A stretch of 51,796 nucleotides of DNA, from positions 1-51,796 of the forward strand of contig DATFRP010000126.1 of assembly GCA_035263125.1 (NCBI GenBank), written 5' to 3'. Under the pieces are notes generated by a model that had not been told where the DNA came from, did not search any database, and saw only the letters and a list, made by a program, of their open reading frames with translations. Numbering within the stretch: position 1 is the first letter of the stretch; every line of letters starts with the position of its first letter. Below are positions 1-8,092 of the stretch, piece after piece. The DNA comes from Gp6-AA40 sp035263125. GTDB lineage: Bacteria > Acidobacteriota > Vicinamibacteria > Vicinamibacterales > UBA2999. The translations under genes were made by a program, and so were the position numbers.

Positions 1-56
1 ACGAACGGTTTTTCGCATCGCGCAACCCGACTTCAAGAAACACGAGGGCCCGACAC

Positions 57-1169
57 ATGACGATGCACGTCGTCGACAAGATTCTGCCGACCACGATGGT
101 CGGTTCCTATCCGCGTCCGCATTGGTTTACCCAGCAGCTCCTCGGCCGCGACATTCGTGTGGCGTTCAAGGAAGTCACCCACGAGGAGGCGTACGAGGAC
201 GCCGTCGCGACGGTGGTTCGCGATCAGGAAGAGGCCGGCCTCGACATCGTGACCGACGGCAACATGTGGTACGACGACTACGTGGGCTCGATCGGCGCGT
301 TCTGCTGGTATCTCTACGAGCGCATTCCGGGATTCGAGCCGGCGCGTGAAGCGCATCCGTCGTTCGTCAACCAGGAGGCGAGCTTCGGCAAGGTGATGTT
401 CGACGACTGGGGTGGTGTGGTCAACAGCGGCCCTGTGAAGCGCGGTCCGATTCGCTGGGCCGACCTCTACAAGATCGCCTCGAAGCACGCCAAGGTTCCG
501 GTGAAGGTGTCTGTCGGCGCGGGCCCGGTCAACCTCGCGTGGCACGCATACTTCAACCACTACAAGGACGCCAAGGAGCTGAGCTACGCGCTGGCCCCTA
601 TCTTCAACGCCGAGATGAAGGAGCTGGTGGCGGCCGGTGCGAAGTACCTGCAGATCGAGGACCTGGGTGCGTGGATGCCGCTGTTCACTGGCGACAAGGC
701 GTACTACACCTGGATCAAAGACGTCATCGCGCAGTGCTGCGACGGCGTCAAGGCGAAGATCGGCTGGCACTTCTGCTTCGGCAACGCGTGGGGCAACGAT
801 CTGATCAGCGCTGCGTTTCCGGAGGGGTATCAGACGGTGCTGCCGAACTTCTTCGACACACCGGGCATCAACGAATTCGTACTCGACTATGCGAACCGCA
901 ACATGGCAGGGATCGAGTTCCTGAAGAATCTGCCGAAGGACAAGACGGTGCAGGTGGGCGTTCTGGATGTCCGATCGAATGCCATCGAGTCGCCGCAGAC
1001 GATCGCCGCGCGCATCAAGAAAGTCATCGCCGCCGTGCCGCCGGAGCGCGTCGTCCTGAGCACCGACTGCGGCATGAAGCCGCTGGCACGCATGGTCGCG
1101 AAGCTGAAGCTCAACGCACTGGCAGAAGGCGCGAAGTTGGTGCGTTCCGAGCTCGTCGGGGCGCGCTGA
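57..1169 (+). CDS. MetE-like (cobalamin-independent methionine synthase C-terminal domain) protein
   Basis: The 370-residue protein has the zinc-barrel fold signature of the MetE C-terminal half: an N-terminal TTMVGSYPRP, then HFCFG giving His238 and Cys240, and DCGMKPL giving Cys338, which match the zinc ligands that activate a thiol substrate in this family. It has only the catalytic half of a full MetE (about 750 residues), so it is a stand-alone 'MetE-II' methyltransferase or a relative such as an alkyl-CoM/thiol transferase. No signal peptide is seen, so it is cytosolic. ATG at 57 follows GAGGG; the frame stays open upstream to the window edge, so a start before base 1 cannot be excluded. 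The true methyl donor and acceptor cannot be told from sequence. Confidence 0.88.
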   Translation: MTMHVVDKILPTTMVGSYPRPHWFTQQLLGRDIRVAFKEVTHEEAYEDAVATVVRDQEEAGLDIVTDGNMWYDDYVGSIGAFCWYLYERIPGFEPAREAHPSFVNQEASFGKVMFDDWGGVVNSGPVKRGPIRWADLYKIASKHAKVPVKVSVGAGPVNLAWHAYFNHYKDAKELSYALAPIFNAEMKELVAAGAKYLQIEDLGAWMPLFTGDKAYYTWIKDVIAQCCDGVKAKIGWHFCFGNAWGNDLISAAFPEGYQTVLPNFFDTPGINEFVLDYANRNMAGIEFLKNLPKDKTVQVGVLDVRSNAIESPQTIAARIKKVIAAVPPERVVLSTDCGMKPLARMVAKLKLNALAEGAKLVRSELVGAR

Positions 1170-1181
1170 GATCAAACTACC

Positions 1182-1303
1182 CACACGGAGGTAACGGAGA
1201 ATCAACACACGGAGGTAACGGGGATAACGGAGATCAGAAACCCAAAACAATCTCCGTTTCCCCCGTTGCCTCCGTGTGAACGTTTCTCCGTTACCTCCGT
1301 GTG
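1182..1303. repeat. Long nested inverted repeat (122-nt near-palindrome)
   Basis: The outer arms 1182-1201 and 1284-1303 are perfect 20-bp reverse complements. The inner arms 1206-1234 and 1250-1278 match at 26 of 29 positions, around a 15-nt loop at 1235-1249. The arms are built from phrases such as CACACGGAGGTAACGGAG. Related degenerate phrases continue to about 1340 without pairing. It occupies most of the 273-bp gap between two genes on the same strand, so the transcript would form a very long hairpin that could stop transcription or protect a 3' end. It could also be a non-autonomous mobile element. Confidence 0.85.
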
Positions 1304-1442
1304 ACCGTTTTCTCTGTTCCCTCCGCGTTCTCCATTCCCCGCAATCGAACCGTTACGCCATCGTTCATCCGCCATCAGCGGTCCGTCACGCGCCAGTTCT
1401 ATCCTCCGCGTATCCCCCAACAATCGCGCGGAGGAATCACAC

Positions 1443-4007
1443 ATGCGTTTTCGCGTCCTCTCACGTCAGCTCTGGTGGCTGGTTCCGTTGGTGGCAGTGG
1501 GTCTCGTGGTGACCGGGGTCGCGGCCAAGAGCAAGCTGATCACCGTTGGTCTTCAGCCCGATGGAACGATTCTGGTGCCGAACGGGCAGGCGCTGACGCC
1601 GGGCGGCGATTACATCGAGGTGAACGATCGGCCGCTCGGCATGGTGCTCAGCCCGAACGGTGCGCTGATGGCCGTCGTGACCGGCAGCAACTTCAATCCG
1701 CGAGCGCTGCACATCATCGATGTCGCCAGGCACACGCTGAAGCAGACGATCAGCATCGGCAACAGCTTCGTGGGAGTCGGCTTCAGCCCGAGCGGTGATC
1801 GGATCTGGGTCGGTGGTGGTGCCGGCAACGACGTGAGGATCTTCAGGCAGCTGCCCGATGGGTCGTACACCGCTGACGGGACCATTCCGATCAGCGGCGG
1901 TTCCGCGCCGAGCGGTCTTTCGCTGAACGCGAACGGCACTCGGGTGTACATCGCGCTGAACCAGACCAATCAGGTCGCGGTGATCGACACCGCGACGCGG
2001 GCGATCCTGACGCGCATTCCGGTCGGCACGTTTCCGTACACGACGGTCTTGTCCACCGACGGCACCAAGGTCTATGTGAGCAACTGGGGCGGCAGGATTC
2101 CCGGACCCGGCGACACCACCGACGGCATGTTCCCTGTGGCGGTCGATCCTCGCACCGGCATTCCAATCAGTGGAACCGTGTCGGTCGTCGACACCACGAG
2201 CAACACGGTTGTGAAGAGCATCGATGTTGGCCTGCATCCGACAGGAATGGCGCTCAGTCCTGACGGCAGTCGCCTCTACGTCACCAACGCGAATAGCGAT
2301 ACCGTCTCGGTGATCGACACCGCCACCGACTCCGTGGCCAAGACGATCCACGTGGGCCACCTGGGACCCGGGCGGGTGCCCATTCTTGGCAGCTCACCGA
2401 ACGCCGTGACCGTGAGTCCAGACGGACGGACCCTTTACGTCGCCAACGCATCGGAAAACGCCATCGCCGTTGTGGATCCCGATGCGGATTCTGCCAATGC
2501 CGTGCGTGGTTTGATCCCGACGGGTTGGTACCCCACCGCTGTCGCACTGGATGCCACTGGTGATCAGCTGTTCATCGCAAGCGGATACGGGTTCGGGTCG
2601 ATCGCTCCCGCTGGAGAAGGACGCAGCTATCAGGACCGGGTCGGCGTCGTCTCGGTCATCGATGTGCCCGGCCCTGGCGCGCTCGGGAAATTCACGGAGC
2701 AGGTGCGGAAGAACAACAGCGCGCTGCCCGCCGGCGGCGTCGATCATGCCGGCGGCTCCAATCCGATTCCGATGAACCTGGGTCAGAAATCTCCGATCAA
2801 ACACGTCTTCTACATCATCAAAGAGAACCGCACCTACGATCAGGTGTTCGGCGATCTCCCGCAGGGCAACGGCGATCCGAACCTCGTTGAATTCGGTCGC
2901 GATGTGTCGCCGAATCACCACGCGCTGGTCGAGCAGTTCGCGCTCCTCGACAACTACTACGGGCCTGGCGATCAGTCGGCGCTCGGCCACCGCTGGGTGC
3001 TTCAGTCCTATCCGAGCACATGGGTGCACAAGTACGGGAACGGCCGCAACAACCAGAGCCCGATGCTGCTCGGGCCGACCGATGCGATCTACGACAAGGC
3101 CAAGGCAAAAGGGTTGACCGTCCGGGCGTACGGTGAGCGCGGCGCCAACACGATCACGCCGTCGAACGCGACGTGGACCCAGATCTACAACGACTGGAAG
3201 AACGGGACGCACAACGTCGACATCGCCGCGCGCGCGATCATCGTCGGGCTTCGCGATGTCTATCATCCGAAGTACCCAGCGGCTGAAAGCCGCGTGCCTG
3301 ATGGTTACCGCGCCGACATCTTCCTCAAGGAATTTGCCGAGTTCGAGAGGAACGACAACCTGCCGGCCTTGAACCTTCTGCTTCTCTACGACGATCACAC
3401 AGAGGGCACGAGCCCCGGCTTCCCGACGCCTCGCGCCGCAGTCGCCGACAACGACCTCGCGCTCGGCAGAATCGTCGAAGCGATCTCGCGCAGCAAGTAC
3501 TGGAAGGAGTCTGCGATCTTCGTGACCGAGGACGACTCGCAGGACGGCGTCGATCACGTCGATGGGCACCGCACTGTCGGCATGGTGATCAGCCCGTACA
3601 CCAAGCACGGTCACGTCGACAGCACCTTCTACTCGATCGTCAACATGTTCAGAACGATCGAGCAGATTCTCGGGCTCGAGCCCATGAACCAGTACGATGT
3701 CGCGGCCGAGCCGATGTTCACGCTGTTCGCGGACAAGCCCGACCTCACGCCATACCACGCGCGGCCGAATCAGATTCCGCTCGACGAGATGAACCCGTCG
3801 CTGGCGGGCCTGACCGGACTGCAGCGCCAGTTGGCCGAGTTCTCGATGACCATCAACAGCTCGGAGCCGGATTCCGCCGACGCCGACCTGTTGAATCGCG
3901 CGATCTGGCATTCGGTGAAAGGATTCGACACGCCGTACCCCGGCAACACGCCGCGCTGGGCTCGTCACGCGCCGTTCGAGTCGCTGCTCCGCTTGTCTGG
4001 CAGGTAA
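1443..4007 (+). CDS. Exported YVTN beta-propeller / phosphoesterase fusion protein
   Basis: The protein has 854 residues. An N-terminal hydrophobic segment (about residues 8-28) suggests export. Residues about 55-400 carry repeated YVTN/YncE-type propeller blades (AVIDTATRAIL, VSVVDTTSNTVV, LSPDGSRLYVTNANS). Residues about 440-850 match the phosphoesterase family related to phospholipase C and acid phosphatases, with ENRTYDQVFG near the domain start, DDHTEG, and EDDSQDGVDHVDGHR as likely metal-binding clusters. The start is ATG 1443, preceded by GGAGG at 1430-1434. The propeller probably scaffolds the hydrolase, but the substrate is unknown. It is monocistronic: a long palindrome lies upstream and a hairpin downstream. 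Confidence 0.9.
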   Translation: MRFRVLSRQLWWLVPLVAVGLVVTGVAAKSKLITVGLQPDGTILVPNGQALTPGGDYIEVNDRPLGMVLSPNGALMAVVTGSNFNPRALHIIDVARHTLKQTISIGNSFVGVGFSPSGDRIWVGGGAGNDVRIFRQLPDGSYTADGTIPISGGSAPSGLSLNANGTRVYIALNQTNQVAVIDTATRAILTRIPVGTFPYTTVLSTDGTKVYVSNWGGRIPGPGDTTDGMFPVAVDPRTGIPISGTVSVVDTTSNTVVKSIDVGLHPTGMALSPDGSRLYVTNANSDTVSVIDTATDSVAKTIHVGHLGPGRVPILGSSPNAVTVSPDGRTLYVANASENAIAVVDPDADSANAVRGLIPTGWYPTAVALDATGDQLFIASGYGFGSIAPAGEGRSYQDRVGVVSVIDVPGPGALGKFTEQVRKNNSALPAGGVDHAGGSNPIPMNLGQKSPIKHVFYIIKENRTYDQVFGDLPQGNGDPNLVEFGRDVSPNHHALVEQFALLDNYYGPGDQSALGHRWVLQSYPSTWVHKYGNGRNNQSPMLLGPTDAIYDKAKAKGLTVRAYGERGANTITPSNATWTQIYNDWKNGTHNVDIAARAIIVGLRDVYHPKYPAAESRVPDGYRADIFLKEFAEFERNDNLPALNLLLLYDDHTEGTSPGFPTPRAAVADNDLALGRIVEAISRSKYWKESAIFVTEDDSQDGVDHVDGHRTVGMVISPYTKHGHVDSTFYSIVNMFRTIEQILGLEPMNQYDVAAEPMFTLFADKPDLTPYHARPNQIPLDEMNPSLAGLTGLQRQLAEFSMTINSSEPDSADADLLNRAIWHSVKGFDTPYPGNTPRWARHAPFESLLRLSGR

Positions 4008-4020
4008 CGCACGAACGCAG

Positions 4021-4046
4021 GGCGGGTCTTGCTGTAGACCCGCCTT
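4021..4046 (+). terminator. Putative terminator hairpin after the propeller/phosphoesterase gene
   Basis: A perfect 9-bp stem (GGCGGGTCT at 4021-4029 with AGACCCGCC at 4036-4044) encloses a 6-nt loop, 13 nt after the stop codon, followed by a pyrimidine-rich tract without a clean U-run. It fits a terminator or a repeat-derived hairpin. Confidence 0.5.
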
Positions 4047-4083
4047 CCTCCTCCGCCCTGAATCCTGCTTCCTGGCACAGCCC

Positions 4084-4111
4084 TGATTCCCGATTCCTGA
4101 TTCCCGATTCC
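4084..4111. repeat. Heptanucleotide tandem repeat
   Basis: Four consecutive 7-mers alternate TGATTCC and CGATTCC, immediately upstream of the likely promoter of the next gene. A similar 7-bp period tract lies at 32217-32243. Confidence 0.75.
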
Positions 4112-4127
4112 TATTAACATTTCGGCC

Positions 4128-4982
4128 ATGACGATCAGAACTTCCTTCCTGTTCGTGGGCCTCGCGCTCGTCTCGAGCCTCGCGCATGCTCAAGGCTCGC
4201 AGGGGACCGGGCCGGCTGCGCCGCCACCATTGCAACCCAACCCGAAGGGACCGCTCTACCAGCGCACTGGCGAGCAGTACCGTGTCTACGAGTTTCCTGG
4301 CACGGGAGAGTCGATCCCGTATCGACTATTTGTACCCTCGCGATGGAAGCCAGGCGCGAAGCTCCCGCTGCTGGTGACGCTGCGTGCCGGCCAGAGCGTC
4401 GACAATCCCTATCGTGATCCCAACACGCTCGTGTCGGAGGCCGAACGTCGCGGCTACCTCGTAGTGACGCCGATGGGATATCGGCCGCTGCGACAACCGT
4501 ACTACGGAAGCAAGTACAAGATCGCGAGACCGAACGCGGCGGAACCAGCCGACGGATGGACGCCGCAGGAGGACGAACGAGCCGAGCAGGACGTTCTCAA
4601 CGTGATCGATCTCGTGACGAAGGAGTACGGTGTCGACACTGCTCGCATCTATCTTCACGGCCAGAACCCATCGGGATCCGGTGCGCTTCATCTTGGCGCC
4701 AAGTATCCCGATCGCTTCGCCGCGCTCGTGATCAGCTCGGGGCCGATCGTGTACGACACCTACCCGTTCGATCGTCTCAAGGGCAAAGTCGCGCTCCTCG
4801 TGATCCATGGCGATCAGGACACGACCAACCCGATGGAGGCGTCGAAGCGGATGGCGGAGGCCGCCAAAGCGGCGGGTGTCAACACCGTGTATGCCACGGT
4901 ACCCGGTGGCACCCACCTCGCCGCGTACCTGACCTACGCGTCACAGATCTTCGACTTCCTCGACGCCCAACGGAAGTCGTGA
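4128..4982 (+). CDS. Exported esterase-like alpha/beta-hydrolase with altered nucleophile elbow
   Basis: The protein has 284 residues with a Sec signal peptide (cleavage after about SLAHA). The fold resembles the PHB-depolymerase/feruloyl-esterase type of alpha/beta hydrolase: LFVPSRWKPGAKLPLLV near the start, the elbow strand RIYLHGQ, then HGDQD (acid) and GGTHLAAY (His). The usual elbow G-x-S-x-G reads G-Q-N-P-S, which puts Asn180 where the nucleophilic Ser is expected; serines follow at 182 and 184. It may be inactive, or may use a shifted serine. The start ATG has no Shine-Dalgarno and lies 10 nt after TATTAA, so it may be leaderless. The DUF3891 gene follows after 6 nt. Confidence 0.8.
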   Translation: MTIRTSFLFVGLALVSSLAHAQGSQGTGPAAPPPLQPNPKGPLYQRTGEQYRVYEFPGTGESIPYRLFVPSRWKPGAKLPLLVTLRAGQSVDNPYRDPNTLVSEAERRGYLVVTPMGYRPLRQPYYGSKYKIARPNAAEPADGWTPQEDERAEQDVLNVIDLVTKEYGVDTARIYLHGQNPSGSGALHLGAKYPDRFAALVISSGPIVYDTYPFDRLKGKVALLVIHGDQDTTNPMEASKRMAEAAKAAGVNTVYATVPGGTHLAAYLTYASQIFDFLDAQRKS

Positions 4983-4988
4983 CGCACC

Positions 4989-5705
4989 GTGATCGTCCGC
5001 TCCGCTCGTGACTGCCTTCAGCTGATCACTCAGCCCGATCACGCCCACCTGTCGCGGACGATCATGGAGCGGTGCGTGCCGCTCGCCTCGCATGCACGGC
5101 GGGAGACGATCCTGCACGCCATCGCCGAGCACGACAACGGGTGGGCGGAGGAGGACGCGGCGCCACGCGTCAACCCTGTCACCGGTCAGATCTTCGACTT
5201 CATCAGCGCACCGAAGGACGTGCGTCAGGGCGTATGGCCACGCGGGATCGGGCGTCTGCGCGACGACCCATGGGCGGCAGCGCTCGTGGCGCAGCATGCG
5301 CTCAACATCTACGAGCGGTTTCGAACCGAGGAAGAGTGGGCTCCCTTCTTCGACACGATCGAAACCGCGCGCGGCGCGATGCTTCGCGCGAGCGGCCAGC
5401 CGTTCGAGGATCTCGTGGCCGACTACCAGTTCGTGCGGCTCGCCGACGTGATCTCGCTGACGTTCTGCACCGGGTGGACCGACGAGCAGCGTGCTGGCGA
5501 GCGGACCATTCGACTATCCGACACGCACGTCGTGGTGGCGCCGGACATCTTCGGCGGAGTCGAGATCCCGATTGCCATTGCCGCACGAGAGATTCGACGG
5601 CAGCCGTTTTCGTCGGATGCCGAGTTGCGTCACGCGGTGAACGCGGCGAAGTCGGCGACGCTGCGGGGCGTCGTCACGGGACGACGAGCGTCGGCTGAGG
5701 CGTGA
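4989..5705 (+). CDS. DUF3891 family protein
   Basis: The protein has 238 residues and starts with GTG 6 nt after the esterase stop. The N-terminus (LITQPDHAHLS) and the HAIAEHDNGW motif are typical of DUF3891, with further conserved histidines (LVAQHALNIYER), which look like an HD-type metal site. No signal peptide is visible, so it is cytosolic. The biochemical role of the family is not established. Spacing places it in an operon with the esterase-like gene upstream and the Crp/Fnr gene downstream. Confidence 0.8.
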   Translation: MIVRSARDCLQLITQPDHAHLSRTIMERCVPLASHARRETILHAIAEHDNGWAEEDAAPRVNPVTGQIFDFISAPKDVRQGVWPRGIGRLRDDPWAAALVAQHALNIYERFRTEEEWAPFFDTIETARGAMLRASGQPFEDLVADYQFVRLADVISLTFCTGWTDEQRAGERTIRLSDTHVVVAPDIFGGVEIPIAIAAREIRRQPFSSDAELRHAVNAAKSATLRGVVTGRRASAEA

Positions 5706-5708
5706 GCG

Positions 5709-6293
5709 ATGGCGGCGTTCGACGTTCTCCATTCGTACCTCGACGCGCGAGCGACCTTCACGGCGGAAGACATCGAGTTCATTCGGAAGGTCTTCGTGCC
5801 GAGATCTCTGGCCGCCGGTGAGTTCCTCCAGCGTGCCGGCGAAGTGGCGCGGCATGCGGCGTTCGTCGCGGCCGGCTGCCTGCGCAGCTATGTGATCGAC
5901 GCGAAGGGCAAAGAGCACATCGTTCAGTTTGCGCCGGAGACCTGGTGGCTCGCCGATGCGATGAGTCTCATGAAGGGCACGCCGTCTCAGTACTTCGTCG
6001 ATGCGATCGAGGACTCGGACGTGATGCTGATCGACGGCCCGTCGCACCAGAAGGTGATCGACAACGTGCCCGGATATGGCGAAGCGATGCGCGCCGGCCT
6101 GCAGCGTCACGCCGCCGCCAAGGATCAGCGCATCGCAACGGCACTCAGCGCGTCAGCGGAAGAGCGCTATCTGGATTTCCTCGAGACGTATCCGTCGATC
6201 GTGCAGCGCGTGCCGCAGCTGATGCTTGCGTCGTATCTTGGAATGACGCCGGAAACCCTGAGCCGTATTCGCAAGAACCTCTCGCACAAATAG
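5709..6293 (+). CDS. Crp/Fnr family transcriptional regulator
   Basis: The protein has 194 residues. Residues about 20-115 form a cyclic-nucleotide-binding-type beta roll (RSLAAGEFLQRAGE, HIVQFAPETWWLADAMS). The C-terminus has a short winged-helix segment (MLASYLGMTPETLSRIRKNL). No cysteine cluster for an iron-sulfur sensor is seen. The start is ATG 3 nt after the DUF3891 stop, so the pair is co-transcribed. The architecture resembles the compact Crp-like regulators common in Bacteroidota and Acidobacteriota; the ligand is unknown. Confidence 0.88.
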   Translation: MAAFDVLHSYLDARATFTAEDIEFIRKVFVPRSLAAGEFLQRAGEVARHAAFVAAGCLRSYVIDAKGKEHIVQFAPETWWLADAMSLMKGTPSQYFVDAIEDSDVMLIDGPSHQKVIDNVPGYGEAMRAGLQRHAAAKDQRIATALSASAEERYLDFLETYPSIVQRVPQLMLASYLGMTPETLSRIRKNLSHK

Positions 6294-6305
6294 TAGGATT
6301 AGTCC

Positions 6306-7337
6306 ATGCCTCATACATCATTTCGGAACAGGACGACTGTCGCCGGTCTTGTCATCGCGCTTGCATTGGCAATGACACCCACGCTCTGGGGGCAGTCGCA
6401 GTCTTCCGCAGCCGCTAAAGCCTCGGCCATCCCGCGAACGCCGTGGGGCGATCCGGATCTGCAGGGCACGTACACCAACAGCAGCGAGAGCGGCATTCCG
6501 ATGGAGAAGCCGGCCGAGTTTGCCGGCAAACGCCAGGAGGATGTCACGCCCGCCGATCTCGATCGGCTGATCAAGCAGCGCGCGGCGCGACAGGAGAAGA
6601 CGGCGCAGACCATCGGTGGATCCGCCGAGAACGACACCGGTGCCGGTCCTCCGCACTGGTATGAGAACTACAACGCGAAGAACAGCCGCGCGTGGATGGT
6701 CTCCGATCCCGAAGACGGCAAGATTCCGGCGACGACCGACGAAGCGAAGAAGCGCGCCGCCGCCGTGCGGGCGGCACGACGCGGCGGTGACGGCTACAAC
6801 ACCGGTCCGTTCGATGGTCCGCAGGATCTGACGCTGTACGTACGCTGCATCACTCGTGGCCTGCCCGGCTCGATGATGCCGGCAATCTACGGCAACACCT
6901 ATGACATCACACAGGGCCCGGGCTTTGTCGCGATTCGCTACGAGATGGTGCACGAGACGCGCATCATCCCGTTGGACGGCCGTCCACATCTCAACAAAGC
7001 ACTCGAGTCGTACATGGGAGACGCGCGCGGCCATTTCGAAGGCGACACGCTCGTCGTCGCGACGACGAACGTGCTCGAGAAGTCGGCCTATGGCGGAGCG
7101 TCCGACAAGATCACGATCACCGAGCGCTGGCGGCCGACGTCGGCCAACACGATCGAATGGTCGATCTCCTTCGACGATCCCACGACCTGGGTGAAGCCGT
7201 GGACGTTTGGTATGCGGCTCTCGCGGGATGAAGGCGGCCACCTGTTCGAATACGCGTGTCACGAAGGCAACGAGGGCCTGCGCGGTATTCTGAGCGCCGC
7301 ACGCGCCGCCGAACGGGAAGGCGGATCGAGCAAGTAG
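6306..7337 (+). CDS. Exported protein of the 'PRTPWGDPDLQG' family, paralogue 1
   Basis: The protein has 343 residues with a hydrophobic signal sequence (about residues 8-30). The mature N-terminus has PRTPWGDPDLQGTY. The C-terminal half has GHFEGDTLVVATTN, DDPTTWVKPW and FEYACHEGNEG. Two other genes here (31083-32120 and 41948-42763) share these landmarks. I know no assigned function; the family is common in acidobacterial genomes as hypothetical secreted proteins. The ATG lies 6 nt after TAGGAT with no Shine-Dalgarno, so a leaderless mRNA is possible. A hairpin separates it from the next gene. Confidence 0.82.
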   Translation: MPHTSFRNRTTVAGLVIALALAMTPTLWGQSQSSAAAKASAIPRTPWGDPDLQGTYTNSSESGIPMEKPAEFAGKRQEDVTPADLDRLIKQRAARQEKTAQTIGGSAENDTGAGPPHWYENYNAKNSRAWMVSDPEDGKIPATTDEAKKRAAAVRAARRGGDGYNTGPFDGPQDLTLYVRCITRGLPGSMMPAIYGNTYDITQGPGFVAIRYEMVHETRIIPLDGRPHLNKALESYMGDARGHFEGDTLVVATTNVLEKSAYGGASDKITITERWRPTSANTIEWSISFDDPTTWVKPWTFGMRLSRDEGGHLFEYACHEGNEGLRGILSAARAAEREGGSSK

Positions 7338-7341
7338 AGGT

Positions 7342-7368
7342 GTACGTAGTGTCCGGCTTTAGCCGGAC
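7342..7368 (+). promoter_or_regulatory. Start-proximal hairpin, GTACGTAG-type, copy 1
   Basis: GTACGTAG (7342-7349), one spacer base, then a 7-bp stem GTCCGGC/GCCGGAC around loop TTTA. It ends 14 nt before the start codon at 7383. A second element at 16781-16807 has the same 5' box, spacer length, stem length and start-codon distance but a different stem sequence. Confidence 0.65.
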
Positions 7369-7382
7369 CGTGAGAGGACCGC

Positions 7383-8084
7383 ATGCGACGACTGACACTC
7401 GCCACGACGCTGATCCTGTTGGGGTTCGCCTATTCCGCGTTCGCGCAGAACGGCGCGCCTGGCGGCGGTGCAACGCGGCCGGCCCCCGCGCGCCCTCCAC
7501 TCTTCCTCGGCGAATCGTGGAAGGGCCTCGCGACACCGCCTGACGATCACGGCGCCTGGCCGGCCTCGCAGGAAGGCGTCGCGAGCCCGAATCTGCAACT
7601 GACGCTCCTCGGCACGTCAGGCAAGGAGATTCAGCTCGTGGCGGTGCGCGGATCGGCTGATGTCTATCCGGTCAACCTGTGGACCGGCACCACCACGTCG
7701 CCAAGTGGCGCCTCGCTGCGCGATCGCAACAACTACGTCGATCTCACCGACCCGTTCGCGAAGATCCGATGGACGGTCCGCACCTCAGGCTTTCACCAGG
7801 TTCGGCCGATCGTGAAGCTCGCCGACGGGACGTGGCTCGTCGGCGATCACATCACCGGTCCATCCGCCGACTTCAACGTCGACGACGTGTCGATCAGCGA
7901 CGTGCGGTGGATGAAGCTGGATACCGCGCGGATGGTGGCAGTCGGCAACTGGATCGAGCATCCCGACCTGAGCAAGGTCGACGAAGTCGGCTTCGCCGAT
8001 CTCATGCCCGGCAGCGGTCATGGTCCCGGGGGCTATGTCAACGTCGGTCGCATCGAGGTGTACGGCAAGCCGGTCAAGCGCTGA
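7383..8084 (+). CDS. Exported protein of unknown function
   Basis: The protein has 233 residues. The signal peptide ends near AYSAFAQ, followed by a short Pro/Ala/Gly-rich linker and a beta-rich domain (GKEIQLVAVRG, DLTDPFAKIRWTVRTSG, WLVGDHITGPSADF, GGYVNVGRIEVYG). I do not recognise the family; the alternating beta strands suggest a jelly-roll or carbohydrate-binding-like fold, which is inference. It is followed 8 nt later by the sorbosone-dehydrogenase-like gene, so the two probably form one transcript. The start codon follows GAGAGGA just downstream of the hairpin. Confidence 0.75.
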   Translation: MRRLTLATTLILLGFAYSAFAQNGAPGGGATRPAPARPPLFLGESWKGLATPPDDHGAWPASQEGVASPNLQLTLLGTSGKEIQLVAVRGSADVYPVNLWTGTTTSPSGASLRDRNNYVDLTDPFAKIRWTVRTSGFHQVRPIVKLADGTWLVGDHITGPSADFNVDDVSISDVRWMKLDTARMVAVGNWIEHPDLSKVDEVGFADLMPGSGHGPGGYVNVGRIEVYGKPVKR

Positions 8085-8092
8085 GGACGATC

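Noticed and set aside
1..56. Tail of an upstream gene at the window edge
   Set aside because: All three + strand frames are open over too short a stretch to decide; only one stops (TGA at 58-60) and its codon use is poor.
33..1250. Long antisense open frame (405 residues) over the MetE-like gene
   Set aside because: It is the complement of a strongly GC3-biased gene, has no recognisable motif and is Arg/Asp/Val-rich, as expected for a shadow frame.
2394..4235. 613-residue antisense open frame across the phosphoesterase gene
   Set aside because: It spans two unrelated + strand genes and their terminator hairpin; composition is that of a shadow.
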